Assembly (NCBI GenBank): GCA_016125505.1
Contig: WGLP01000002.1
Span: forward strand, 620,001 to 684,000
Direction of reading: 5' to 3'
Source: Gammaproteobacteria bacterium
GTDB lineage: Bacteria > Pseudomonadota > Gammaproteobacteria > UBA6429 > Thiohalophilaceae
Length of the DNA: 64,000 nucleotides
Every line of letters starts with the position of its first letter. Within the stretch, counting starts at the first letter, position 1. Positions 54,707 to 63,309 of the stretch are shown here, piece by piece. The notes beneath the pieces are model-generated. The model searched no databases. It had not been told where the DNA came from and saw only the letters and a program-made list of their open reading frames with translations. Made by a program: the position numbers and the translations under genes.

Positions 54707-55282
54707 TTATGCCAGTCCGGTGAAACCCATGAAGGCCAAAGACATCAAACCTGCGGTCAGCAAGGCGATGGACGGCCCGCGAAATATCACCGGCACGTCC
54801 GCGGTCTCGATGTTTTCGCGGATCGAGGCGAACAACAACATGGCCAGGGAGAAGCCAAGCGAGGCACCGAATCCGTAAAGCGCGGCCTCAACCAGTGACT
54901 GTTTTTGTTGCACGCTCAATAAGGCCACACCCAGTACCGCGCAGTTGGTGGTGATCAGAGGCAGGAAGATCCCCAGGACGTTGTATAGCAGCGGGCTGCT
55001 CTTGCGAATAAACATCTCGGTGAACTGCACCACCACCGCGATCACCAGGATAAAACTGATCGTGCGCAGGAACTGGATGTCGAGCGGGGCCAGGATATAG
55101 GTCTCGATGAGATGACTGAACACCGCGGACAAGGTCAACACGAAGGTGGTGGCCATGCCCATGCCCACGGCGGTCTCCAGTTTTTTGGAGACACCCATGA
55201 ACGGACACAGGCCGAGAAACTTCACCAACACGAAGTTGTTGACCAGGACCGTACTGACTAATAACAGCAGATAGGCTTTCAT
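54707..55282 (-). CDS. rnfA: Rnf complex subunit RnfA
   Basis: 191 residues with six membrane helices, homologous in layout to RnfE. Motifs are [20 protein letters not shown] and [19 protein letters not shown], each with a conserved Cys for the intramembrane iron-sulfur centre. It starts 36 bases after fdxA, so fdxA and the rnf genes are probably one transcript. Confidence 0.95.
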   Translation of the reverse strand: MKAYLLLLVSTVLVNNFVLVKFLGLCPFMGVSKKLETAVGMGMATTFVLTLSAVFSHLIETYILAPLDIQFLRTISFILVIAVVVQFTEMFIRKSSPLLYNVLGIFLPLITTNCAVLGVALLSVQQKQSLVEAALYGFGASLGFSLAMLLFASIRENIETADVPVIFRGPSIALLTAGLMSLAFMGFTGLA

Positions 55283-55318
55283 CGCTTTAACTTGTTATGA
55301 CGAGTTGAGTTAAACAAA

Positions 55319-55651
55319 TTAACCGGCTTCGCGTTGCAGAAACTGCAGCTTGTCTTTTTTCTCCGCCCAGTCCTCCGCCTCCGGTAGGGGTGACTGTATT
55401 TCCGTAATTACCGGCCAGTCTTTGGAGAGTTGCGCGTTGAGTTCGATGTAGATCTGCATGTCATCCGGCAGATCGTCTTCGGCGTAGATGGCGCCGACCG
55501 GACATTCCGGGACGCACAGGGTGCAGTCGATGCATTCCTCCGGATCGATGACCAGAAAATTCGGGCCTTCGTGAAAACAGTCGACGGGACACACTTCTAC
55601 GCAATCGGTGTATTTGCAGCGAATGCAGGCCTCAGTCACGATGTATGCCAT
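55319..55651 (-). CDS. fdxA: Seven-iron ferredoxin FdxA
   Basis: 110 residues. It has [3Fe-4S]/[4Fe-4S] motifs [17 protein letters not shown] (Cys9, 12, 17, 21, 25) and [12 protein letters not shown], then the typical acidic tail and charged C-terminus ([12 protein letters not shown]). It carries electrons in the cytoplasm. It sits between the HEAT-repeat gene and rnfA, so it is a likely electron shuttle for Rnf and the AprA-like enzyme. Confidence 0.95.
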   Translation of the reverse strand: MAYIVTEACIRCKYTDCVEVCPVDCFHEGPNFLVIDPEECIDCTLCVPECPVGAIYAEDDLPDDMQIYIELNAQLSKDWPVITEIQSPLPEAEDWAEKKDKLQFLQREAG

Positions 55652-55682
55652 GTTGATTTCTCCTTTTGGTTACGGCATGTGA

Positions 55683-56639
55683 TTAAGCAAGAATTTGATC
55701 CAGTGCCCAGCGTGCGAGTTTGCGGACGTCCGGGTCGGTATCTCGGAGGGCGATCTCCAGAAACGGAATCGCCGAGGCGTGCGCGATCTCGCCCAAGGCG
55801 GCCGCCGCTTCCTTACGCAGGTTACTGACGGGATACGCGAGTGCTTCACCCAGCACCGGCACGGCACGCGGGTCTTTTAATTTACCCAGGCTGCCGGCGG
55901 CCTTCAGGCGCACCTGCCAGTATTCGTCCTGCATGGTGTCGATCAGCGCTGGCAGGCCGGTGAGCAGTTTCAGTTTGCCGATGGCCACCACGGCCTCTTC
56001 ACGCACCTGCCAGTTGTCGTCTTTCAAGGCGTCGATGAGCGCGTCCATCACCTTGTCGTTCTTACTGAAGATGAGTGCGCCGACGGCGGCGCGGCGCACC
56101 TCCGGCGCGGGATCGGTTTTGGCGAGATTCATCAAACTGAACAGGGCCTCGTCGGCGTGCAGATACGCGAGTACGCCGATGGCCTCACGACGCACCTGCG
56201 CATCGGTGTCGTTTAATGCGTCTATCGCGGGTTGTTGCGCCGCTGCTGCCTTGGTTTCACGCAGTCCGCGAAACACCGCCGCCTTGACGAAGGGGTCTGG
56301 CGTCTGCAATGCCTTAATCAGGATGGCCGCGTATGCAGGGTCTTTATTCTCGGCCAGGGTCTCGGCCGCATTTTTACGCACATTGGGATCGGCATCGTGC
56401 AGGCCGTCGATTAGCGCGCTAATCACTTCCGGGCCCTCGAATTCATCCAGTACACGCGCCGCTTCCGCACGCACATCGGCGTCGTCATCGCGCAAGGCCA
56501 TGATCACCAACGGGATGGCTTCGAGGTCAGCGGTCTCGATCAATTCCATGACCGCAATACGGCGCACACTGGCCTCCGGGTCCCCCAGGCGTTGTTTGAC
56601 ATCTTCCAGATCAACAACATCATCAAACTGCAAACTCAT
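55683..56639 (-). CDS. HEAT-repeat protein beside AprA-like enzyme
   Basis: 318 residues made almost only of HEAT or PBS-lyase-like repeats of about 31 residues, each with the pattern D-x-V-R-x-x-A-A (DPNVRKNAAETLAENKD, DDNWQVREEAVVAIGKLK). It is cytoplasmic, with no signal peptide. HEAT proteins of this kind can bind prosthetic groups or chaperone metalloenzymes, as in phycobilin lyases, or act as scaffolds. I chose the ATG at 56639 with GGGAG upstream. It is co-transcribed with the ferredoxin and flavoprotein. Confidence 0.85.
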   Translation of the reverse strand: MSLQFDDVVDLEDVKQRLGDPEASVRRIAVMELIETADLEAIPLVIMALRDDDADVRAEAARVLDEFEGPEVISALIDGLHDADPNVRKNAAETLAENKDPAYAAILIKALQTPDPFVKAAVFRGLRETKAAAAQQPAIDALNDTDAQVRREAIGVLAYLHADEALFSLMNLAKTDPAPEVRRAAVGALIFSKNDKVMDALIDALKDDNWQVREEAVVAIGKLKLLTGLPALIDTMQDEYWQVRLKAAGSLGKLKDPRAVPVLGEALAYPVSNLRKEAAAALGEIAHASAIPFLEIALRDTDPDVRKLARWALDQILA

Positions 56640-56653
56640 GGTTATTCTCCCGT

Positions 56654-56887
56654 TTAACGCAATAAGTACGGAATGTTGACGGTGACGGCATTGGTCGGGC
56701 AGTCCGCCTCGCACGGCGTGCAGTACCAGCACTCGTCGTATTTCATGTAGGCAGTGCCCTTTTCTTCATCGATGACCAGCACGTCCAGCGGGCAGACTTC
56801 GACGCAGACGCGGCAGCCCTTGTCGGCGATACATTTGTCCGGATCGATAATGACGGGGACACTGGTTTTATAATTGGCGTAAGGCAT
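56654..56887 (-). CDS. AprB-like 2[4Fe-4S] ferredoxin, 77 aa
   Basis: 77 residues. The first cluster has Cys19, Cys25, Cys28 and Cys32 (CIADKGCRVCVEVCP). The second has CWYCTPCEADCP, Cys53-Cys63. The spacing and the Trp after Cys53 resemble AprB (APS reductase beta), where the motif is CWxCxxCxxxCP, but the long AprB tail is absent. It directly follows the AprA-like gene, so the two should form an enzyme. A GAGGGAGA ribosome site sets the start. Confidence 0.88.
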   Translation of the reverse strand: MPYANYKTSVPVIIDPDKCIADKGCRVCVEVCPLDVLVIDEEKGTAYMKYDECWYCTPCEADCPTNAVTVNIPYLLR

Positions 56888-56904
56888 GTCGGTTTCTCCC
56901 TCGT

Positions 56905-58644
56905 TTAAGCGCCATGATTGGATGTGATACGGAGCTTGTTATAGGCATCCTTCTCGGCATCGTTGAGTTCCACGATATAAGGTTCGATGTCACGCTTGAA
57001 GCAGACCATCTCACCCTTGTCGTCTTTCTTGAGTTGTGCGTGTGCAAACCAGTTGTCGTTATCGGTCTCCGGATAATCCACACGGTAGTGATACAGGCCC
57101 CAGCGGCTTTCGGTGCGGTACAACGAGGCGCGTGCTGCCATCTCGGCGCAATCGAGAATGGCGTAGACCTCCATGGCGCGCATCAGGTCGTGGGGATCTG
57201 CGGCGCTGAGGTATTTCATGTCCTCGCGCAACTCGGCAAAGCGCTGCAGGCCGATCTCCATCTTCGTGGTGACCTTGGGCGGTTGCAGATAGTCATTCAC
57301 CATGCGCCGCAGTTTGTATTCCATCTGGTACGGCGTAATGCCTTCGCTGTTTTTGGTCGGTGCGATGATGCGTGCATATTCGTCGTCGATTTGTTTTTGA
57401 TCGACCTCGGGCAGCTCGTTGTTAAGGCAGTAATCCGCCGCATCTTCACCGGCGAGTCGGCCGTAGACAAAGGCACCCAGCATGTAATTGTGCGGGACGC
57501 AGGCAAGGTCGCCGGCGGCGTACAGGCCCGGCACCGTGGTGCGTGCGTGTTCGTCGACCCAGACACCGGAGGCGCTGTGTCCACTGCACAGACCGATCTC
57601 GGAGATGTGCATCTCCACCATGCGCTCGCGGTAGTTATTGCCGCGGCGTTCGTGGAAACGTCCGCGGCTGGGGCGTTCGTTGGAATGCAGGATGGTCTCG
57701 ATCTCGGAAATGGTTTCATCCGCCAGGTGATCCAGTTTAAGGAAGACCGGCCCGTTGCCGCTTTCCAGTTCGCGATAGAACTCCAGCATCATCTGTCCAC
57801 TCCAGTAATCGCATTCGATAAAGCGATCGCCCTTGGAGTTGGCGGTATAACCGCCCATGGGACCGGTGACGTAGGCGCAGGCCGGACCGTTGTAATCCTT
57901 GATCAGCGGATTGATCTGGTAACACTCGATGCCGGAGAGTTCGGCGCCAGCGTGATAGGCCATGCTGTAACCGTCACCGGCATTGGTCGGATTTTCATAC
58001 GTGCCGAACAGATAACCGGAGGCGGGCAGTCCGAGACGGCCGGCGGCACCGGTGGCGAGGATAACGGCCTTGGCGCGAATCACTACCATTTCACCGGTAC
58101 GTGAGTTCACGCCCATGACGCCGGCGATCTGACCATCGCGCCCGGTCAGCAAGCGCGTGGAGACATAGCGATTGATGATGTTGACGCGCTTGCGCTTGAG
58201 CTGGCGATACAGGATCTTCTTCACATGATGGCCTTCCGGCATCGGCAACACATAGGTGCCGAGGTGATGGACCTTCTTCATGTTGTAATCGCCGGTCTCG
58301 TCTTTCTCGAATTTCACACCCCAGTTGTCCAGGGTCTGGATCATGTCGAAACTGTTTTGCGCGTAGGCCATGACCGTCTTTTGATTCACGATGCCGTCAT
58401 TGGCGATGGTGATCTCCTTGACGTATTGCTCCGGCGTGGCGTGGCCGGGGACGATGGCGTTATTGAGACCATCCATGCCCATGCTGATGGCACCGCTGCG
58501 TTTGACATTGGCCTTCTCAAACAACACGACATCGAGGTCAGGATTTTTTTCCTTGGCCTTGATCGCGGCCATGGGACCGGCCGTGCCGCCGCCGATGACC
58601 AGGATGTCGGTTTCGAAACTGGTGTATTTTGCTTCTTGTGTCAT
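56905..58644 (-). CDS. AprA-like FAD flavoprotein (fumarate reductase family)
   Basis: 579 residues, with the ATG at 58644 preceded by GGGAG. The FAD-binding motif is DILVIGGGTAGPMAAIKAKE, then FEKANVKRSGAISMGMDGLN, which strongly resembles the AprA (APS reductase alpha) sequence EKAAVERSGAVAQGLSAINT. Later motifs are VILATGAAGRLGLP and PGLYAAGDLACVPHNYMLG. It is shorter than AprA (about 660). It may oxidise or reduce a small organic or sulfur substrate. AprA activity itself cannot be claimed, because no ATP sulfurylase, membrane anchor or dsr gene is nearby. It is encoded between a GntR regulator and its ferredoxin. Confidence 0.85.
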   Translation of the reverse strand: MTQEAKYTSFETDILVIGGGTAGPMAAIKAKEKNPDLDVVLFEKANVKRSGAISMGMDGLNNAIVPGHATPEQYVKEITIANDGIVNQKTVMAYAQNSFDMIQTLDNWGVKFEKDETGDYNMKKVHHLGTYVLPMPEGHHVKKILYRQLKRKRVNIINRYVSTRLLTGRDGQIAGVMGVNSRTGEMVVIRAKAVILATGAAGRLGLPASGYLFGTYENPTNAGDGYSMAYHAGAELSGIECYQINPLIKDYNGPACAYVTGPMGGYTANSKGDRFIECDYWSGQMMLEFYRELESGNGPVFLKLDHLADETISEIETILHSNERPSRGRFHERRGNNYRERMVEMHISEIGLCSGHSASGVWVDEHARTTVPGLYAAGDLACVPHNYMLGAFVYGRLAGEDAADYCLNNELPEVDQKQIDDEYARIIAPTKNSEGITPYQMEYKLRRMVNDYLQPPKVTTKMEIGLQRFAELREDMKYLSAADPHDLMRAMEVYAILDCAEMAARASLYRTESRWGLYHYRVDYPETDNDNWFAHAQLKKDDKGEMVCFKRDIEPYIVELNDAEKDAYNKLRITSNHGA

Positions 58645-58660
58645 ATTGATTACTCCCGCA

Positions 58661-59410
58661 TTAAAGCCGTTCGCGTTCGACACGCAGACGGTATTTGTAA
58701 AAATCACCGATGTAATAGAGGTATTCGAAATCCACGGGTACGTGGCCACGGCTGAACGTGAGACGTTCCAGTCGCAGCAGTGGCGAATTGGGTTCGACCT
58801 TGAGTAGCTGTGCCTTCTCATCGTCGGCGATGGTGGCCTCGATGGTGAGGTCGGCGGACTCCAGGGCCAGTCCGAAGTTGTTCTCCAGGATTTCGAAAAT
58901 ATCCCGCGTAACGAGGTCTTCCTTTTGTAGGCGGTCACCGATACTCACGTCGAAATAGCTGATGTCGAGAGAGACCGGTGACCGGTTCAGATAGCGGATG
59001 CGTTTGTATTCGAAGACGTCCTGGCCTTTGTCGAGATTGAGCGCGGCCGCGACGAACTTGTCAGCCGGCAGCCGTTTGATCGAAACCACCTTGGAATAGG
59101 TTTCCATGCCGTGACGCGACATGGCCTCGCCAAAGCCCTGCAGGCGCGTGAGATCCTGCACGGCCTTGGGTTTGGTGACAAAGCTGCCTTTGCCCTGAAT
59201 GCTGAAGATCAGACCTTCCTTCTGTAAGTCGCGCAGGGCCTGCCGCACCGTGATGCGGCTCACCTTGTACTGCTTGATGAGTTCGTTTTCCGAGGGCAGC
59301 TTGGAATGCGGGGCATAGGTCCCGTCGAGGATATAACCTCGGAGCACCTCCTTGAGCTGCAGGTACAGTGGCTGCGGGGACATGCTGATAACGCCGTGAC
59401 TAGAATCCAT
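58661..59410 (-). CDS. GntR/HutC-family regulator
   Basis: About 249 residues from the ATG at 59410, with GGAG eight bases upstream; a further start at 59467 lacks a site. The winged helix is YKVSRITVRQALRDLQKEGL (about 45-75), then a UTRA ligand-binding domain with EYKRIRYLNRSPVSLDISYF and ending YRLRVERERL. It should bind a small molecule and control this cluster. A palindromic candidate operator lies just upstream. The flavoprotein gene follows after about 17 bases. Confidence 0.88.
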   Translation of the reverse strand: MDSSHGVISMSPQPLYLQLKEVLRGYILDGTYAPHSKLPSENELIKQYKVSRITVRQALRDLQKEGLIFSIQGKGSFVTKPKAVQDLTRLQGFGEAMSRHGMETYSKVVSIKRLPADKFVAAALNLDKGQDVFEYKRIRYLNRSPVSLDISYFDVSIGDRLQKEDLVTRDIFEILENNFGLALESADLTIEATIADDEKAQLLKVEPNSPLLRLERLTFSRGHVPVDFEYLYYIGDFYKYRLRVERERL

Positions 59411-59448
59411 CGTGCACACTCCATGGGCCGGGTGAGAACCTGTCTTCA

Positions 59449-59462
59449 CTTGTAATAACAAG
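59449..59462. promoter_or_regulatory. Candidate GntR operator CTTGTAATAACAAG
   Basis: A perfect 14-base palindrome (arms CTTGT/ACAAG around AATA) 39 bases upstream of the GntR start. Its shape resembles GntR/HutC sites with GT and AC half-sites. Autoregulation of the regulator, and control of the flavoprotein operon, is the natural reading. Confidence 0.55.
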
Positions 59463-59488
59463 CTCACCCATAAAAAAAGGCGGGTGAG
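59463..59488. repeat. Stem-loop between cytochrome c and gntR genes
   Basis: A 7-base inverted repeat (CTCACCC at 59463-59469, GGGTGAG at 59482-59488) with a 12-base loop that holds a run of A on the plus strand. It abuts the candidate operator. It is not a classical terminator because the T-run lies in the loop. Confidence 0.5.
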
Positions 59489-59512
59489 TAATGCGTGTGT
59501 TAAAGTGCAACT

Positions 59513-60166
59513 TCATTGTTGGGCTCCTGTTGCAATAAATTGACTGAGCTGGACGATTTCCTGATCGCTGAGACGTTCGGCGAGAAACTGCATGATCGTC
59601 GCCACGTCATTGGTCCGGGCCTTCTGTTTGAAGGCGCGCAACTGTTCCGCGAGATACTCGGCGTGCTGGCCGCTGAGGTAAGGGATCTCGGGGTCGGCCG
59701 CGGTGTGGCAAAGCGTGCAGGCGACGATCATTCTCTCCTTTGATCCGTGCTCCCATAATTCTCGCGCCTGTGGGAAATTGCCGGCGCTCGGTTCGGCGGC
59801 GGTGACACCGGGTTTTTGCCTGGAGAAGAACTCGGCGACGGTCTGGATATCCTGATCGGAGAGCAGGGTCGAGGCGGTGTCCATCATGCCTTTGCCGTCA
59901 CGTTTGCCATCGCGATAGTCCTGCAATTGTTTGATGATATACGCCTGCTTTTGCCCGCCCAGTTTCGGATACTTTTCCATGGACGGATTGCCATCGTATT
60001 CGTGGCAATAGCCGCAGGACTCATAGGGCGCGGCCATATCCGTGAACATACCGTCTGCCAATACCGCAAGCGGATGGTAAAGAGAGCAGATACCGGCGAT
60101 ACCAAGGTAGCGGCGAATAAAGCCGGCCGGTTTTCTGAGGCTGTTTAGCATCATGGCGGCGATCAC
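59513..60166 (-). CDS. Diheme cytochrome c (c4-like)
   Basis: 217 residues. A signal peptide or anchor (about 18-38; YLGIAGICSLYHPLAVLAD) is followed by two class I heme domains, CGYCH (Cys51-His55) and CTLCH (Cys150-His154), with Met ligands likely in GMMDTASTLL and IMQFLAERLS. It should carry electrons in the periplasm. The ATG overlaps the SCO stop by 4 bases (ATGA), so the pair is coupled. The link to SCO suggests electron flow to an oxidase or another copper enzyme. Confidence 0.9.
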   Translation of the reverse strand: MIAAMMLNSLRKPAGFIRRYLGIAGICSLYHPLAVLADGMFTDMAAPYESCGYCHEYDGNPSMEKYPKLGGQKQAYIIKQLQDYRDGKRDGKGMMDTASTLLSDQDIQTVAEFFSRQKPGVTAAEPSAGNFPQARELWEHGSKERMIVACTLCHTAADPEIPYLSGQHAEYLAEQLRAFKQKARTNDVATIMQFLAERLSDQEIVQLSQFIATGAQQ

Positions 60167-60819
60167 GCGTTGTGTCCTTTTTGCTGGATATAATTGCTGA
60201 GTGCCGTCAACTTATTGCTGAGGATGTTGATGTCGAATGGCGGCAGAAACTTTCCGACATAGCGTGCGTCCGGATCCACGATATAGACCTCGGCGCTGTG
60301 TGCCACGGCGTAATGCGTATCCTCAGGATTCTTTTTGGCGTATTGGTGATAAGCACCGAACACATCTTCGAAGGTTTTGATCTGTGCGATATCGCCACCT
60401 GCGGCCAGGAAGCCGGCATCGAAGTAATTGACGTATTCCTTCAGGCGCTGCGTGGTGTCACGCTGCGGGTCTACCGTCACGAACAGAAACTGGTATGGCG
60501 TGTTCCCGGCCTGCGTGGCGAGCGACTTCTTGAGCTGCTCGAGTTGTAGCAGTGTTGACGGGCAGACATCGGGGCAATTGGTATAACCGAAAAAGACCAG
60601 CGTCCATTTATCCCTGAACGTACCCGCATTCAGTTGGGCATTGTTTTTGTCGATCAGATGCACCTCGCCAACAGACCTGGGCGTAACGGCGAAACCACGC
60701 AGGATCTTGGGATAAGGTTCGTCGTGTAACTGGCGAATGACGAGCGTGCTGCCGAACAGGGTAACGCCGGCCACGGCAAGCAGAAGCAGAACAGTCTTTT
60801 TGCTGAGTGCGTGGCTCAT
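60163..60819 (-). CDS. SCO1/SenC-family copper chaperone
   Basis: 218 residues with an N-terminal membrane anchor (about 9-27) and a thioredoxin fold. The copper ligands are the Cys pair in YTNCPDVCPSTL (Cys82, Cys86) and the His in AVAHSAEVYIVDP. It delivers copper to CuA-type centres in oxidases or to NosZ-like enzymes. It is encoded 4 bases after the ABC ATPase and overlaps the cytochrome c gene. Start at the ATG 60819. Confidence 0.93.
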   Translation of the reverse strand: MSHALSKKTVLLLLAVAGVTLFGSTLVIRQLHDEPYPKILRGFAVTPRSVGEVHLIDKNNAQLNAGTFRDKWTLVFFGYTNCPDVCPSTLLQLEQLKKSLATQAGNTPYQFLFVTVDPQRDTTQRLKEYVNYFDAGFLAAGGDIAQIKTFEDVFGAYHQYAKKNPEDTHYAVAHSAEVYIVDPDARYVGKFLPPFDINILSNKLTALSNYIQQKGHNA

Positions 60820-60823
60820 GGCA

Positions 60824-61678
60824 TTAACCGGCCTTATCGATATTCTGGTTGGTGAAGGCACGCATGGACTCTTCCTGAATCAAGGCAAAGCATTGCTTCT
60901 TGTATTCGATAAAGAGATCGCTGGTGACGACATCAGCCTCACGCGGGCGTTCGAGTTCAATCGGGATGTCGGCGATGATGCGGCCCGGGCTGGCACTCAT
61001 GACCAGGACACGGTCGGCGAGGAAGATCGCCTCGTCGATATCGTGGGTGACGAAGATCACCGTGGTCTTGAATTCTTTCCAGATCTTGAGCAGGCTCGAC
61101 TGCATCATGGAGCGTGTCTGTGCATCCAGTGCGCCAAAGGGTTCGTCCATCAGCAGGACACTGGGATAATTGGCCAGGGCGCGCGCAATCCCGACGCGTT
61201 GCTTCATACCGCCGGACAGCGTTGCCGGATAACGCTTTTCGTATGCGCTCAGCCCGACCATGGCGAGCAAGGTGCGCGCGGTACTGTCCGCGGTGGATTT
61301 ACCCTGACCGGACATCAGTGGACCAAAACCCACGTTGTCTTTCACGGTCTTCCAGGGAAACAGGGAAGGCTGTTGAAACACCATGCCGCACTCCGGTCCC
61401 GGCCTGGTGACGGGTTCATCGTCGATCGTGACCACGCCCTGGCTGGGTTTGACAAAACCCGCGATGCAATTCATCAGCGTGGACTTGCCGCAACCGGAGG
61501 GTCCGAGGATGCAGACGAATTCACCGGCCTTGATGTCCAGGCTGGTATCCTCGACAGCGGTGTGTTTGACCGCGCCGAATTCGACCCGCACCTTGTCAAT
61601 CCGGATATGGCCTTTAATCGGCCATTTCTTCTTGCGCGCCTCGTCTTTATGGATCGCTTGTATGTTTGTCACGGACAT
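60824..61678 (-). CDS. ABC transporter ATPase, NitT/TauT family
   Basis: 284 residues. Walker A is GPSGCGKST, the Q-loop region is MVFQQPSLFPWK, the signature is LSGGMKQRVGIARA, Walker B is VLLMDEPFGALD, and the switch His is THDIDEAI. It belongs to the nitrate/sulfonate/taurine group. I chose the ATG at 61678 with AAGAGAG upstream rather than a longer frame. It energises the permease at 62360. The membrane protein between the permease and this gene is not a standard part of the family. Confidence 0.94.
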   Translation of the reverse strand: MSVTNIQAIHKDEARKKKWPIKGHIRIDKVRVEFGAVKHTAVEDTSLDIKAGEFVCILGPSGCGKSTLMNCIAGFVKPSQGVVTIDDEPVTRPGPECGMVFQQPSLFPWKTVKDNVGFGPLMSGQGKSTADSTARTLLAMVGLSAYEKRYPATLSGGMKQRVGIARALANYPSVLLMDEPFGALDAQTRSMMQSSLLKIWKEFKTTVIFVTHDIDEAIFLADRVLVMSASPGRIIADIPIELERPREADVVTSDLFIEYKKQCFALIQEESMRAFTNQNIDKAG

Positions 61679-61691
61679 CGCTCTCTTATCC

Positions 61692-62363
61692 TCAGTTTGC
61701 AAGACGCATGGAGTTGACTTTGCTCAGGTAACGGGTCTGGTAGACGATGGCGGCCAGCAGCAGGCACAGGCCGATAATGGTCATGTATTTCCCGTAAGGG
61801 TTGAGCCAGATGGAAAGTGAAGTGCTCATACCGAGCATGGAGAGGGCGACCGACCAGTTCGGGACCGCGCAGCAGGCAACCCAGCTTATAGAAACACTGG
61901 TCAGGCTGATGAGTGCGGTACCGATACCGGCCGCGGTGTAGAGTTCAGGCGACCCCTGCGTCTTTTTGTTAAGCATGCACGCAGTGCGCTTGATATGCTG
62001 TTTCAGGATCAAGAAGGTCACCAGCAACATCGACATCAACAGGACCATGAACACCTTGCTTGGCAGCAGACTGTAACTCCAGGTGGCGATGCCGTAATAA
62101 TTGGGATCCTTAAACCCGGTTTCGAAAAACACTTCTTCTGACATGATGCCCAGGGCGTCCGACAGGGCCGGTGTGTGCTCCAAGATCGAGGCGTACACAG
62201 GAAACACATTTTCCGTGGCCACGTAGTTCGGGAACTGTCCGAAGCGCACCACGGTGAAGATCAGCACCAGGGCGAAATAGAGCGCAGCAAACCCGAGCGA
62301 CATGGATAGCCAGCGCCAGCGATACTGCTTGATCAACGAGAATGTCAGGCGAAGCTGATTCAT
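61692..62363 (-). CDS. Membrane protein with MerT/MerF-like Cys-Cys helix, 223 aa
   Basis: 223 residues with about five membrane helices (about 18-39, 104-120, 143-167, 171-187, 194-210). A Cys-Cys pair (Cys164-165) sits at the end of a helix in SISWVACCAVPNWSVALS, followed by MLGMSTSLSIWLNP and a last helix GLCLLLAAIVYQ. This layout recalls MerT/MerF-type metal transport helices, but overall similarity is unproven. The start overlaps the permease stop (ATGA, 62360-62363), so it is a real part of the ABC operon. It might transport or deliver a metal or small thiol. I do not recognise a named family. Confidence 0.75.
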   Translation of the reverse strand: MNQLRLTFSLIKQYRWRWLSMSLGFAALYFALVLIFTVVRFGQFPNYVATENVFPVYASILEHTPALSDALGIMSEEVFFETGFKDPNYYGIATWSYSLLPSKVFMVLLMSMLLVTFLILKQHIKRTACMLNKKTQGSPELYTAAGIGTALISLTSVSISWVACCAVPNWSVALSMLGMSTSLSIWLNPYGKYMTIIGLCLLLAAIVYQTRYLSKVNSMRLAN

Positions 62364-63283
62364 GATGTGTGATCCTCTTCCATCCAGCGCAGGAAAGGTT
62401 TGGATGCCAGTTTGACCAGCATGGTTGAGAGCGTGCCGAGTATGCCGATCACCAGCATGCCGATGATGATCTTGGGATACTCCACCAGGGAATAGGAGTT
62501 CCAGGTGAAGTAGCCAATACCGTATTGACCGCTGATGATTTCCCCGGCGAGCAGCGAGAACCAGGACACGCCCATACCGATAGCAAGTCCCGCCATGATG
62601 CTGGGTAATGCGCCGGGCAGAACCACATGCCACAGGATTGCGCGATTTGATGCCCCAAGCGAGCGGGCGGCGCGTACCAGCATCTCAGATGTCTGTTGCA
62701 CGCCGTGAATGGTGTTGAGCACGATCGGGAAGAATGCGCCGAGGAAGGTGATATAGATGATGCTCGATTCCTCCGTGGGGAACATCAGGATCGCCAGCGG
62801 TATCCAGGCAACGGCAGGAATCGGCCGCAGCGTTTCGATATAAGGCATCAATATGTCGGACATCAGGCGAAAGCGGCCCATCACGATGCCGACAAGTACG
62901 CCCAGCACCGTGGCCAGCGTGAAACCGATCAGGATGCGCCGCATGCTGACAAGGATGTGTACGTAAAATTTCTCGGTAGCCAGTAGCGCTGTAAACTGTT
63001 TCCACACCACCAATGGCGTTGGAATGTTTTCAAAGTCGATGATGAAATGGAATTTGTATGTCGATGCGAAATGCCACAGAACAATAGCGACGATCACGGC
63101 GCTGATTCTGACGGCAATACGCCCCCATTCGATTTTTTTCTTTGACGCCGGACGGGTTTTTTTCGGCGTACGCTGTTCAGGCGTGAGCATTCCCGTGGCG
63201 GGAGTTTTTGATTCTGATGACGTTTCTTGTTTGTCATCGTGTTCGATTGCGCTGATATTTTGCATCGTTATGGACTCTTTCAT
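62360..63283 (-). CDS. ABC transporter permease, NitT/TauT family
   Basis: 307 residues with a charged, Pro/Lys-rich N-terminal extension (about 1-50) and six membrane helices from about residue 55. The EAA loop is RAARSLGASNRAILWHVVLPGALP. It belongs to the SsuC/TauC/NrtB group. The start could also be the ATG at 63265 (MQNISAIEHD), which has a better-placed AAAGAG. It is preceded by a stem-loop after the binding-protein gene. Confidence 0.93.
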   Translation of the reverse strand: MKESITMQNISAIEHDDKQETSSESKTPATGMLTPEQRTPKKTRPASKKKIEWGRIAVRISAVIVAIVLWHFASTYKFHFIIDFENIPTPLVVWKQFTALLATEKFYVHILVSMRRILIGFTLATVLGVLVGIVMGRFRLMSDILMPYIETLRPIPAVAWIPLAILMFPTEESSIIYITFLGAFFPIVLNTIHGVQQTSEMLVRAARSLGASNRAILWHVVLPGALPSIMAGLAIGMGVSWFSLLAGEIISGQYGIGYFTWNSYSLVEYPKIIIGMLVIGILGTLSTMLVKLASKPFLRWMEEDHTS

Positions 63284-63309
63284 ACGCTGATGTCGAGTTC
63301 TTTGAATTA

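Noticed and set aside
56905..58644. Naming the flavoprotein AprA
   Set aside because: It is shorter than AprA, its partner lacks the AprB tail, and no sat, qmo or aprM gene is nearby; only AprA-like is supportable.
59410..59467. Longer GntR start at 59467
   Set aside because: It lacks a ribosome site and would overlie the candidate operator and stem-loop.
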